Notes: generated from the letters alone by a model not told the origin. 64,000 nt of DNA from Onthophagus taurus (GCF_036711975.1 NC_091971.1:7501-71500), one strand, 5' to 3'; counted from the stretch's first letter, positions 11,778 through 29,373 are shown. Program-made: numbers and translations.

Positions 11778-14700
11778 TCAAGTTTTAAAGTTTTTAAAAT
11801 CATGCAACCTACAGTTATCTCGGATGGCTTGAACTTGATTTCGATTTCCTTTAACATGATTCGATAGGGCAAATTTCAATTTTTTACATTCCTTAGTTAT
11901 ACCAGGAATCTCCGGAGAGCCACATGGAATATCCATCTCTTCACTGTCCACTCCCATTACATCACTACTTAAAACTGTTCCACGATTTAAAATACAACGG
12001 CGATCGTAGCAACATGTTGGAGCAGGTCCTAAACCATCCAAACGATCTAGCAAGGCAATTTCTTCGTTTAAAATGGTAGCAATTCCTTCAAGTTTTCTCG
12101 GTATACTTGTTGATAAAGAAACCTTTTTTTGTTGAAGTATTTGTTTTCGCATGTGATCAAGTGGTTCAGTAACTCTTAATTTTTTCACCGGTCTGCATAC
12201 CCCCAAAATTTGCAAATCATCATCTGATTTTTCTGTGTCAATATAACTATTAACACAAGTATAAGTATCCATTTGTTTTTTATCATTTAAATTTCCATCA
12301 CAACATTGAATACATTTAGCATCGCTCGACATTAGCGGTACGTCTGATGAAAAACCGACTTCATGCTGATTAACAGCCGATGTATTAATAGCAACGCTAA
12401 CACATCCAACTTCATCAATCGATAAAACTCCAGTCCAAGTTGAATCTGTATTAACCGAAGCATCAGCGTTGACACAACAACAAGAAGAAATATCAATTTC
12501 GGTCGATTTATGTTGTTGCGGTATACAGCTACAACGTTCTTTCAAAATTGTATTCTCTTCGCATAAATCTTGTATTTTATCCATGCAGAGTTTATGGTCG
12601 CGTTTCGTTTTTTCTAATTCGGCGCGAAGTAGTTCGAGTTGATTTATTGTTTCTTTGTGTTGATTTTCGAATGATTCGATTTCTTTTAACTGGAATTTGG
12701 GATTTTTTTGGATTGCATGGGTTATAGAGGATAAAAAAAATTGTTTAAAATGATACATACCACATCGTTGTTTTGACACGTTTCAAGTCTTTCCTATAAC
12801 AAAAAACAATAATAAAAAAAATAATAATAAGGAAAATAAGAAAATTAAAGTTACCTTTTCTTTCTTTAATAATAAAATTTGGCACTGACATTCTTCAACA
12901 TCACTTTTGCTCAATACTAATTGCCGGTTTAATTCTTCGTTGCAACAACACTTAGTTTTTGAGAAAATTTTAATGATTATTAATTAATTGATTTGAAATT
13001 ATTCAAAAATCAAAAAAGAAAGAAACTTACGTAATCCTGTATTTTTTGTTTATACTCTTTCACTCCATGATCCTATAAAATACCAAATTATTTTTTTTTT
13101 AGTAAAAGTTGTGGAATATTTTACCATTTCCTCTTTAAGATTTTGATTTTCCTCAAAACTTTCCTTCAACATACCCCTTAATTCTTCATTTTCTTGAATC
13201 TAATATCAACAATTACAATTAATTAATACTGCAAAAATGAAATACAGTTTGAAATACAGTGAATAATTGAACTAACACTAGACCTAGAAGCAGAAACATT
13301 CGAGTTTAGCCGTCTTGACGGACGTGCGGCTAAACCCGAAAGATTGTAGTTCTAGTTCTTGTGTTAGTTTTAGTTTCAGACTGTTGTATATTTTTGTTGA
13401 TCTAAAAGTAGAACACTAAACCTAGAACTACAAACATTCGGGTTAAGCCGTGTCAAGAGACGCACGGCTAAACACGAATGTTTCTAGGTCTAGTGTTGGT
13501 TCAATAAAAATATACAACATGGCACTGAATCACAATTAACACTAGAACGTGTCACTAAAAGTTTAAGTTTTCTTTCGCTCCCTTAGCAATTTGAGGGTAA
13601 TTTCACTGCATTTAATATACAGGTGTCCCGTATCTTCCGCATCAGAGCATTATACGGTTGTAGGATACGTTATTCTGAAGCAATCTTTCTAATAAAATTT
13701 TCCAGAAATGTTTATAATAACCGCACGGGGTTGTCCAATAGCAATATTCCGTGAATCACGGAAAAAGTTTATTTCTCTTTCCGTGTCGAATCTATTGGTG
13801 AGTACACGTACGAAACTAGTTTAGAACGGCGCGGTGGACCGGCCGGGGGTGGTACCGATTGCCTGAGTGTGATTTACGATCTCGGAAGGCGTTTCCCTAA
13901 GCTTTTGTTGAATTGCTATTGGACGAAAAATAGTTCGTTTAAACAGTTCCTGTGCGAATATTATAAACATTTTATTAGAAAGATCGCTTCAGAATAATGT
14001 ATCCTACAACCGTACAATGCTCTGATGCGGAAGATACGGGACACCTATATAACATACTTTTTCTTCTTGAATTCGATGAACTTGTTCCATAGAAGATTGA
14101 AGTCGATTCCTTAACTCTTTAATATGACCGCATTGACACTGACATTCTTGACGAGCCGATTCAGCTTCTCTCCGATAATGATCACGTTCTTTAGCCTATC
14201 ATTTAAATTTTAAATGAATCAAATATATAAAAAATATAAAACTATTCTTACACAAGCTGCTAAATTATCCTTCATAATCGCCAGTTGATTTTTAATATCC
14301 AAAACGGCTTCTTTAAGTTGGATCTTTTCGGTGCTTTGTTCATTGGGAGTTTGCTGAAGATAAAAAAATACCATAACTATATAGATTTTAAAATTGTATA
14401 ATAAAAAAATTGAAAAAGAAATTTTCTTCTTGTATAAATAGTTTAATTTCATTAGTAACATTTCGAATAACATTTCTAGATACATTTAAAAATACAGTTT
14501 CTACATTTAAGATAGATTTTTTTCTCCTTTTATTTTATTAATTTTTTATGATTAAAGTGTATGCATTTCTCATCTTCGATTTTTTCGATGGATTTTCGAA
14601 CAACTTTTTGCAATCCAATAATAATACTTCGGTATTTAATTGATAAATGATCTATTTTTTTATCGTCCGGATGTTTTATACCGCGCACCTAAAAATGATT

Positions 14701-15258
14701 TTAAATTAATAAAACAAAGGTTTCTTTTTGTATCTAAATTTACCATAACGTTAGTTTTATCTTCTAAATCTCTCAATGTCCTATAAACAATATACAGTTT
14801 TTGTACCAACAACACAATCAAATCATTTTGATCAAAAATGTATTTATCTTTATTCCCCAATTGTTTAACCAAATTTTTGCATTCACTTTCTAAGCCGGCA
14901 ATTAAAGTTTTTTCGTGTTCCGTACGTTCAACGATATCATTCACAATTCCCATCCAATTTGGTGAGGTCGGAGGATTATTTTTAGGACCGTAAGTAGTTT
15001 GTACTTCTTTATCGACGAATTCTATCCGCGACGGAAGTGATTTACTGCAATAATTACGAAGATGCTAAAATAAATTTAATTAGGAAATGAAAATAATTAA
15101 AATATGTTTGCTTACCAATGGAGTTTCTCGTCTCATGAATTCGTACGGAAGGACCACTTGCAAACTGTCGCCTGCTTCCTAAAATTGCAAAGTGTGCAAT
15201 TTTAGTGCTTTAATTAAGTTATTTTTTTATGACCGATTCGATCTAACAAAATTACCAT
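11778..15258 (-). CDS. Coiled-coil protein, middle unit of the cluster, about 594 aa; family not recognised
   Basis: Proposed exons: ATG alone at 15256-15258 followed by GTAATT donor, then 15116-15178, 14744-15064, 14252-14353, 14058-14195, 13125-13199, 13031-13072, 12855-12950, 12761-12793 and 11778-12689. Every junction is phase 0. Content: an early segment with FVDKEVQTTYGP, a helical stretch (NQLAIMKDNLAAC, AKERDHYRREAESARQE) with paired Cys-Gln motifs (CQCQCGH, ECQCQI), and a C-terminal half rich in Cys and Asp/Ser (SSCCCVNADASVNTD, CIQCCDGN). The last exon reads to TGA at 11778. The ATG-only first exon is the weakest point: the phase-0 start would equally accept splicing from exon 17374-17559 of the upstream unit, making one larger gene. 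An alternative terminal exon is listed at 14530-14688. Confidence 0.55.
13262..13560. repeat. Tandem pair of palindromic hairpin repeats
   Basis: Two copies of the AACATTCGGGTTTAGCCGT...ACGGCTAAAC core lie side by side (about 13270-13370 and 13410-13500), separated by a stretch with TTGTATATTTTTGTTG. Each copy can fold back on itself over about 90 nt. They sit in the intron between exons 13125-13199 and 14058-14195. They belong to the repeat family also seen at 7160, 15480, 15620, 36000, 44190 and 53540. Confidence 0.7.
13621..14046. mobile_element. 426-bp MITE with long terminal inverted repeats
   Basis: The element starts AGGTGTCCCGTATCTTCCGC and ends with its reverse complement. The two arms match for about 80 bp with three or four mismatches, then continue after a small gap to about 110 bp. 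The middle (about 13730-13950) is GC-richer and has no coding capacity. The flanks are AT-rich (ATATAC / ATATAAC), so a short TATA-like target duplication is possible but not certain. Family cannot be assigned. It lies in the same intron as the hairpin repeats, and its right end is about 11 bp from the donor of exon 14058-14195. Confidence 0.85.
14530..14688 (-). other. Alternative 3'-terminal exon of the middle coiled-coil unit
   Basis: After exon 14744-15064 a clean acceptor at 14689-14690 opens a phase-0 reading frame of 52 codons (starts VRGIKHPDDKK, contains GLQKVVRKSIEKIEDEKC) ending in TAA at 14530-14532, with AATAAA overlapping the stop. It has no good donor, so it behaves as a terminal exon. 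The next exon to the left (14252-14353) can also take phase 0 from 14744, so the two look mutually exclusive: a short form of about 181 aa or the long form. Confidence 0.45.
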
Positions 15259-15454
15259 CACTTAAAATAAGTAAGCACAAGTAAAAATAATAATTAATAA
15301 GATTAAATAACGCGGGGGTAAAATACATTTGTTCATAATCTTATATAATTAATTCAAATTGGGTTAATAACATTTAACACTTTGACATTCGGATCAAATC
15401 TTTCATCATTAATTTCCTATATCAATAAGGTATGTATATTAAGTGTTAGTTTTA

Positions 15455-15720
15455 GTGACAATACTAGTGTAAAACTAGAACTAACACTAGACCAAGTACT
15501 AGAAACGTTCGGGTTTACCCGCACGTCTCAAGACGGCTAAACCCGAATGTTTCTAGGTCTAATGTTAGTTCTAGTTTTAATTGTTATTCAGCGTAAGATT
15601 GTTGTATTCTAGTTATACTGAACTAAAACTAGAACTAACACTCGACCAAGAACCAGAAACATTCGGGTTTAGCCGCGCCCCTGAAGACGCACGCCTAATC
15701 CCGAATCTTACGAAACTACT
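15455..15720. repeat. Two palindromic hairpin repeats downstream of the first coiled-coil unit
   Basis: Two further copies of the TTCGGGTTTAGCCG hairpin (about 15475-15575 and 15615-15715) in the gap between the upstream gene's stop and the middle unit. The first copy has near-perfect arms around CCGCACGTCTCAAGACGG. The second is degraded in its right arm. Confidence 0.7.
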
Positions 15721-15900
15721 GTATTAACTAAAAGAAATTCTAGCGACATAATTTTTTGTAAATTTATAAAATTAACTACAAAACTATTTATTTATAATAA
15801 AATTTTACAATAACTTCTCATCATTTACTATAATATAAAGTACTAAATTTGCATCACAACAAATAACTAAAGTCCATTTCAAACAAAATCCATCAATTTC

Positions 15901-18900
15901 TCAATAAGTATTATTAAAACAATTCCAGCAATCAACATATTCATCACAGAAAGCCTTTTTATCCAGCATCCCACCAAAATTCCAAGCCAAATTTTTCCTA
16001 CGTTCTTCAATTAAACAACGCGTATCAATATAATTATAATTTGCAACGACTGGGGGTCGAATGTTCAAACGATCTTTTGTTAATCGCGAATTACAAGATG
16101 GTAATGATTGGGATTTTACAGATAACGAAACATCTTCAACATAACGAATGGGGTGTGGGTAGTAATTCCTACGTAAAGTTCTTGTACTTAAAGGTTTAGG
16201 TTGTTGCCGGTAATGTTTTGGTTCTAAATAAAACGGTGACATAACAGATCGTCTTGGACCTAAATAATGCGTTGAATACGTTTTTTCCTTTTCTTGGAAT
16301 TTATTGAACTTATTTTCCGAGCTTTCGATGTTATCGCTACGAAAAATCTGTTTAATTTCATCTAAATCATCGTTTTGAAAATTTTGAAAATTATCTGGAG
16401 GATACGGCGAAGAGAAGGCTCTTATTTCGTTCTCGTTAAACGAAATTTCTTTTGCGAGGTGATTATTAAAATCGTTTTTTTGTGAAGATTTATTTCTTGA
16501 TAAAAGTGAAATTAAAGTTGCGTCCTCGTTACCACAAACATCACAAGTTTGGATTGATTTACGAGGTTTATACGGTGTTTTAAATAAGGTTTTTTTCTTT
16601 TTCTTTTCTTTATTTTCTATTTTATTACGAGAAGGTTCTTGTATTTGTTTTTGAAAAAAACCGTGAGGAGTTTTTTTTAATGATTCATTTTCGTATAATA
16701 ATTCTAAACTTCTCGATGATAATTGATTTTCATCGATTGAAAGTGTTTTTAGTTTTGGGGAAAAAGTTTCTTGTAATTTTAACGTTTCAAATTCCTTATT
16801 GTTTTCTTCTTTTTTTTGTGAACGATTTAATAAATCCAAAATATCCCGAGAATAACGTACGCAGGTTTCTTGGATTGTTGAATGCGATACAAACGACAAA
16901 TTATGTAAACTACTGTTTAAAGAAACATCTTTGGATAAATTCGAATAATCCCGCGGGGGATCAATTGATTGTGATGTATTATTGAGATTATTACGTGAGG
17001 CGTTTTTTGGGATATCCATGCTTACATCGCTATCGCGAGTTTCTCTCGAATCAATATTTTTATCATTGCTTGTGTTTCTTTCTTGTTTTTGGGGTATGCT
17101 TTCGCATATATAAACGATTGTTTGATTTTGAGGATCCGTAAATTTCTCTTTAATCGTTTGAGTATGCAACGAATCTCCGATTGTTTCGCTATCTCTAATC
17201 ACAATTGTGCCATCTTTTAAATGATCGATTGTTGTGTCGGGATCTGTTTTTGACTGGTGGATACGTTTTCGAGGAGATCTTGGGCGGGATTTATCGGGAG
17301 AAGTTCGATGCTAAGGTTTATAGGGTTTAGAAATAAACATTTTCTTTTATATACACTTCAATAATTTTCTTACCTGTTGTTGTTTGAGTTGTTTAATTTC
17401 TTTACGCAACTCCTTGATGATATCATCTTTAAAATGAGTTTGTTGGTCCGCTTTTCTACACTGCTCCTCCAACATGTGAACTTCACGTCTTAAGCACAAG
17501 ATGGTATCGTGTTTATCTGCTACTTCCGCAGTAAGCGCGTCCCTCATGTCCAGCATCGACTGAAAATTCATTCAAATTTAGATTTTTATACAGATATTTA
17601 ATGGGTAAGGTCACAACTTTAAATTTCTTTTTCACAATCTAAATCTGAATGAACTTTTTTAAATAAGGACTACTTTTATTGGTTATTTGGGACGATTTGT
17701 ATACATATTCCGCAATAATACTTAGTTGTGAACATACACCGATTTACTATAGTGCAAAATAAAAAATTACCTGCTCTAAATCTTTATAATCCTTTCGATA
17801 AGACTCTTGCGGCTTGAGTTGCGCTTCCAATTCCTTAATACGCTTCTCTTGCTGTTTTATTAAATCTTCTTTCTGAAACAATCATAAAAATCAAAACACC
17901 ACTCCAACAAATACATTAAATTAAAATTAATTAAGTCAATGAAACACATTTTTTTTTTTTAATATTGTCAGTGATACAAATCATACAAAAACTTTTTTTA
18001 CATGGCATGTGAACCTGTATGGTATTTAAAATACATTTCCCTTGTGTCTTCGGTAGGACAACCAATCTCAAAAAGTTCTTGTACTTGTTCTTGTACTTCT
18101 CTTGAATTAATATTATTACAAAATACCTCAAAAGTAACAGTAATAAATTTTGATACCTTCACTGAGTTGCAACATGATGGTACACACACCCTAAAAACAA
18201 TTAAACAAGATGTATTTTATCCTAATTTAATCATAAATATATAAAAGCAATTACCTCCTTGCACATGGTGGGATAACATCGTTAATATCTAAACAATAAA
18301 ACATTAATCCATCGGTATTCCAATTTCCGGTCGTTTGAGCTCTTCTAATTAACTCAATCAGGTTGTTCATGTCGTTTTGTACTTGCTCCATTTTCTGCAA
18401 ATCCCCAAGGAAGTTAATAGAAAAGTCTCTATAACTATCCATCACCTAAAAAGTGGAGATGTGATTGAGATAAATATGCTCTGTATTCTGTTCTTTAAGG
18501 GATATTGAAACATACTTGCTTCTTATTGAGGTTCGGAAAGGAAACATATTTTCAAGGTCACCAAAAACAAATACACTTTTTGTTCTTTATAAAGTATCAA
18601 GTTACAAAGGTTATATGTATTATTTTAATAAAACGTTTTAGCAACACGGTAACCTAATCTTTATATAGGCCCATAGAATAAATTAAAATAATTAAAATCC
18701 CTTTTCAGGTTATTGAAACTTTGCGTTAATTTTAAATTTGACAATAAGTGTAGCCAACCTAAAACAACCCTAATTTGATTTTATAAAAAATTAAAGTTTA
18801 CGCAAAATTTAATAAAAAATCTAAGTAAAAATGTAGAGATACTAAACATAACGGAAAAACCATAATCTTGGAAAATTTAATTTCATTAAATTTAAAAAAA

Positions 18901-19421
18901 TATTACAACCAACCAAAATCAAAAAATTCTCCATAATCTACATCAAAACGTCATTTTTAACAGCTTAGCAAATATCTTACCTCTCCAGCTGATTTAGCAC
19001 TTTGATGTAACTTTTTTTCCAATAAAGTAACCCTCTCGGCTGCCTCCACTTCCAGTTCTTCAACAACTCTGACCAACATTTCATTCTGATCAGTTAAATC
19101 TTTAATCCATTCTTGTTGAAGGTTAACTTTAGCCTAAAACATAATAACAATTGACCGGGTAATACATCCAGATTTGCACAATTTTTAAAAAGTTCTAACC
19201 TGAATACAGTCTCCGCCGGCGATATCATCGATTTGTTTCATTTTATCCTCATAAAGTCGCTTAAATTCTTTAATGATCTGTAGGTTTTTCGTTTCACCGC
19301 ATCTTGAACCATCTACGAGTGCTGGACAACCATCGGGGCCGAAAGATTTCCGAAGACCGTTTGAGCTTGTTGTGGGCGATTTGTAAGCGGATATGGAACC
19401 GCTTGATTTAGTTGTGTTCAT
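15901..19421 (-). CDS. Coiled-coil protein, first unit of the cluster; family not recognised
   Basis: Exons from the 5' end: 19200-19421 (ATG at 19419-19421 with an in-frame TGA about 33 nt upstream), 18981-19133, 18255-18445, 18002-18190, 17771-17872, 17374-17559 and 15901-17310. Exons 1-2 and 5-7 join cleanly in phase 0. The first half has PALVDGSRCGETKNLQIIKE and a coiled coil (EELEVEAAERVTLLEKKL); exons 5-6 are strong coiled coil (KRIKELEAQL, LRREVHMLEEQCRKADQQ); the last exon (469 codons) is hydrophilic and probably disordered, with QTCDVCGNEDATLI as the only ordered-looking motif. TTTATTTA on the plus strand near 15790 gives a reverse-strand AATAAA after the stop. Junction 4-5 does not keep frame with the obvious sites: exon 4 either stops (TAA just after 18002) or needs a weaker donor near 18015 and an acceptor inside 17872. 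The unit may therefore be two genes or have an unusual splice. Confidence 0.55.
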
Positions 19422-21307
<1,886 letters not shown>

Positions 21308-21567
21308 TCTAATAAGGCGATATTTTTCTTAATTATCTTATTCGTTTGTAATTTGTAATAAAAATAAAAGCTACTAAATTTAAAATGTTTTCTAGTAATA
21401 TTTCCCCCAAATTTTATTTAGGGAATTTTAAGTTTTTGATAAGTAATTTGACACAACAATAAACATAACCTCTAATGTCAACGAATATAAATGCAATAAA
21501 AGTAAAAACATTTCGTATTATTACGTGAATACATGTGAGTCGTACGTAAATAAATATGAGATGAGTC

Positions 21568-25260
<3,693 letters not shown>

Positions 25261-25499
25261 AAATAAATCATTAAAGGACGATACTTAATACATATTTTTT
25301 ATATCAGTATTTTTTTTAATATTAAGATATCTTTAATAAATTATTATTAACATTTCAACTTTAAGTTTTTGATTTACCTAAATAAACTTCCGCGAATGCA
25401 TTAATTTTACCTGTTTCTATTTTAACGCAGCGTAACCACAAAATTAAAACACTCTTTGTTTAATTACAATGGCACTGATCATATGATGCATTTATACAT

Positions 25500-25930
25500 T
25501 CTTTTTAGTTTTAAGTAACAATGGTTAACAACCATGTAAAACCTCAAAATAAGTGACCCATTAATACGTAATAATTGATCTTATTGTGTTGTGGTTTTAA
25601 CATAATCGATTTAACCTTTTATGAAGAACAAAAAATCATTAAAATGAATGTTAAAATAAAAAGATTAAGCTAAAAAATTGGGTTTGGCAAGAAATATTTT
25701 CTGAAACAAAATTAATAAAAAAATTATAGTTTATTTGATTATATTTATTTATTTTATTTAAATTTTTCTTCTTCCATCCATTTTAAAATAACATAATGGT
25801 TGTTAAACCGTGTAAACCTCAGAATAAGTGCCTCATTAATGCCTAATAATTGATCTCATTGTGTTGTGGTTTTAACATTATAATGGATCCTTTTATAAGA
25901 AACAATCATTACTTAGAACATTTTTTTTAA
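25500..25930. repeat. Local tandem duplication, offset about 273 bp
   Basis: The stretch around 25525-25640 (…CCTCAAAATAAGTGACCCATTAAT…, TTGATCTTATTGTGTTGTGG) recurs at 25797-25915 with scattered differences, including the shared GTGTTGTGGTTTTAACAT. Neither copy codes. Confidence 0.7.
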
Positions 25931-25984
25931 TGAAAACACTTTGGTTCAGCATGAAACATTTCGAAAAATAAAATTTAAAAAATT

Positions 25985-26135
25985 ATACAGTGAACTTCAC
26001 TTAAGATGCAATATACTAAAATATATTTTACCATAGAAACCAGGACGTACCTACTTAGTTTGTTGCACCGTAGTTTCGGAACTATGGATACTGCATTCAT
26101 ATATTGCGAGTTATATTAAATTCCTGGTATGTATC
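25985..26135. repeat. Fragment of the dispersed repeat end
   Basis: CGGAACTATGGATACTGCAT and ATATTGCGAGTTATATTAAA match the outer segment of the elements at 6950 and 24700, with the same orientation as the latter. Confidence 0.55.
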
Positions 26136-28097
26136 CATGTTTAAGGAGATTTTTAAATTAGGTTAACTAATTGATTATTTATTACATTGTAATAATATAA
26201 CAAATGGGTTTCAAATTACGTTTTAAATCTATTTAAGTTTATAAGTAGAGTTATATTTGATGTGTTTGAATTAGTTGGATTCTTTGAATGGATGCAGTTA
26301 GATCTTATTTAAATGAAAAAATATATATATAACAATTCAAAGAAGAGAACGTTAATTTAAAAACACGAGATGAAAAAAATAATCGTAGGTGAGTCATATT
26401 TAAAAATTAAAAATTTTTTTTTTTGCTACTAACAAACAAGTTTTAGAAAATGACTTTATGACTTGAAAAGCGAGGTTAAATGATTAAAAGAACCGTTAGA
26501 AGTAATCTCAAAAGGATAACAAGATGTTTTTAAACAATGCGTCAAAGTGTAAACAAGATTTTCTGTTTTGATTCTGAACGGAACGAAACAAAGAGGTAAA
26601 CAACATGAAAAATCGAAAGAAATATGATATTTCAATAACAAAGTTGTTTTTTTGCCTGCGTCGTTGTATAAGCTCAACCTTAAATCAAAAATTATTTTTT
26701 TCTCAAATTTCTATATCATTTTCTTTTAGTAAGAAATGAGTCACATGAACTAGTTGATCAACGTAATAATTAGGTTTACCCAACGATGCATAAATGATCT
26801 ATTAATATCGTCGTTAATAATAAATTTGCGAAAAACTAGCGAAGTTTACAGGAATACATTTAGTTTAAGCGATAGTGAAGTATAATTACGTCAAGTAATT
26901 AAGAGTAATGATGATATTACTACGTCTGGACTTATTTTTGAAACTGGGGGGGCGCCCAAAACGATAATGTCTAATATCTTTCGATTTATACTTATTGGAG
27001 TCGAAAAGAGAAACTTTCTAATAAGATTATTGTATTCATTATGATATATTTTGGAATCAAAACTGTTTCTTAATCAGGTATCAATCAAAAACTAAGTTCT
27101 AAACAATATGCGATCCTATAAAATTGAATCGGTAGGTATCATTTATATTTAATGTTGATAAAGGTACTGATATTAATTGCAACGAAATTATTTAGAGGTT
27201 GGAGAAAAGACATTGGTGTTTCCGGTTGTATCGTTCGTTCTTTTGGTAAAATATTTAATAAAGATTTGGGATAAAATAAATGTGTTCAATTTTGGCTACC
27301 AAACCTAGAAATGTTTAAAAATGACCCTCATTGTTAAATATGATTCTATCCACGAACCAGCATTTACTTTTTATTGCTGAATAGTCCATATGACAAAATT
27401 TTCTTTGTTGTACATGGTCTGTAGGCAGAATTTATTGAGTCAAGGTAAAATTCTTCGACTTTAAACTTTAATTAAGTTTTTTGCGCTCGTATTCTTTTAT
27501 GGTTTGAGACGGTCAGCATCTTATCTTTTTGGTGCCTCTACAACATCATTTTTATTTTTATTTGAGTTTGATTGAAAAAAAAAAGGTTAATGATAAGAAT
27601 CTTTGAATTGAAATTTCTTGATTTTAATTGAATTTTAAACAGGATTAAGTGTTTTTATAAATTAAAAAGCGTATTTAATAACATTTTGGGATGTTCTTCT
27701 GAATTCTATGTATGAGTTATTAACTTTGATGATATTTATTTTTATTTAACTATTTTTTACACTAATTAAGTGTCGAAAACCAAAAATCGAAAACATGTTT
27801 ATTGTTTAAGACAAATACAGTTTTTACAAGAACAACTTTAAGTTATTTTTTTAACATAAACAACATCCCTTAAAAAAATCTTACCTCAACCCAATTTAAA
27901 CCAATTCTGAACCGGAACTAATTACAAAATCCCCCACCCCCGAAAACAAATTGGTCCTAATACCCCATTGGCCCAAGTCTAAAACCACCACCAAATTTTT
28001 TTGGGTAGATAAGGGATGTCTGGACTTCTTCAATTTACAGTCTTCTTAAATCTTCAAGTCATTAACGTTGTCTTGTGTGATATTAAACTTAGCAAAA

Positions 28098-28982
28098 ATG
28101 AATCCTTCATCATCCCCAGTGTATGAGATGTCTTTACCTAAATCTGAACCAGTTGAAGAAGTTCCTCAAGAACAAATTTCTTCAATTAACCCAAGTGAAG
28201 GAAATCAAACCAGCCAGATTGATGTTATTGTGCAAGAAGCTTTACAAGTAAGTTCATAGTGATGATTTTGTTGCAACAAAATTTTAATTTTTCTTTTTCT
28301 TCTAATTATTTAGAGTTTGATGAAATGGTCAGATCATGAAAGTTATGACGACAATTTTAATATGACCACAACACCAAGCCCGGTTGATTTAGAACAAGAA
28401 CAAACATCAATCGAATGTTCTTCAGATTATAAAGAATACACGGAATTTAATATGATTGGACGCCCCCAAGAAGCTTTTCCGCAACCTCAACAATACCAAC
28501 CAAATCAAACGTGGATTAACTGGAATAGTAATTGTAATGGAATGATTTATCATCAACAGCCCTACAATGTACTTCAAAGTGATCAAATTCCAAATTTAAT
28601 TCCTGTTTATGGTAAGTTATTAAATTAATTTTAGACTATATCATTCTAAAAATTTCTGTTCTTTTTAGATAATTTTTACGTTCAACATTCACCATCATCT
28701 CCTTATAACATTGTAACAAGTTCGACGACTTCTTCGACGAATACCACTCAATTGAAACAAAAACGACGAAGAACCGCGTATTCAACGGATCAATTGATAG
28801 CGTTGGAAAACGAATTCAAAGTGAATAAGTACATAAACAGGACGAGACGTGCTGAAATTGCGAGAGCGTTAAATCTTCCCGATTTGAATATTAAGGTGTG
28901 GTTTCAAAACAGGAGGATGAAAGAAAAACGGGAAGGTTCTGCTCAAAAATATCCCCTGATGAAACACGGTTTAGAAATGTAA
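28098..28982 (+). CDS. Divergent ANTP-class homeodomain transcription factor, 3 exons, about 253 aa
   Basis: Exons 28098-28247, 28314-28611 and 28669-28982. The N-terminal two thirds is low complexity (Glu/Pro/Gln/Asn) with no YPWM hexapeptide. The homeodomain sits near the C-terminus, from about residue 176: it opens [18 protein letters not shown], has [17 protein letters not shown] in helix 2, and recognition helix [15 protein letters not shown]. Gln50 is present, so it should bind TAAT-type sites. LENEFK-N-Y--RTRR-EIA resembles zerknullt (Hox3-derived), while [17 protein letters not shown] resembles even-skipped. I cannot choose; zen is slightly favoured because fast-evolving zen copies lack the hexapeptide and are small. 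No other Hox gene is next to it in this window. AATAAA at 29073-29078. Confidence 0.85.
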
Positions 28983-29373
28983 ATGTTGTAAAAATTTTTT
29001 GTACAAATCTTGTAAATATTCTTTTTTGTAAATTATGTATAAATTTAAATGTTTTTATATTAAAAAATTATTAATAAAAAATAAATTAGTTTCTTTTTTC
29101 AACAATAACAATGATATATTATTACCTATCTGTAAAAGAAGATTGTTTATAACGTTTACATTGCACGCTTGTAAATCGTAATAAAAGGGGCTTTATTGGA
29201 AAACGTTTTATGATCAATATGTAAAAGATGTCACGTTTTCGTGTTAAAAAAAATGGTGAGTATGATAACGATGTTGCGCCTTTATTATAGGTGGTGTGAT
29301 TATTTTTCGGTTCACAATTACGTTCCGATTCGATTCAACAATATCTCCAATTTCTAGAAGCGTTGTTTAAAGA
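28983..29373. other. Intergenic region, homeobox 3'UTR to pickpocket start
   Basis: Contains AATAAA at 29073-29078 and a GC-richer stretch at 29250-29370 that is probably the 5' region of the pickpocket gene. Nothing else seen. Confidence 0.4.

Larger units (their letters stand above)
25261..28097. other. Intergenic region between NSMAF and the homeobox gene
   Basis: 2.8 kb, AT-rich, no convincing coding region. It holds the NSMAF 3'UTR, a local duplication at about 25500-25930, a repeat fragment at 25985-26135, and a non-AT patch at 27895-28030 that is probably the homeobox promoter (inverted CCAAT as ATTGG near 27966). A 73-codon minus-strand frame at 26456-26677 looks random. Confidence 0.5.

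Noticed and set aside
11809-11903. Splicing the end of exon 11778-12689 onward to the exon at 11333
   Set aside because: A donor near 11902 keeps phase, but a separate ATGGAAG exon at 11470-11476 explains the start of the downstream gene better and the upstream frame reaches its own stop.
15362-15425. Frame beginning EINDERFDPNVKV after an acceptor at about 15422, considered as another terminal exon
   Set aside because: Only 20 codons, no supporting context, and it lies amid hairpin repeats; kept out of the gene models.
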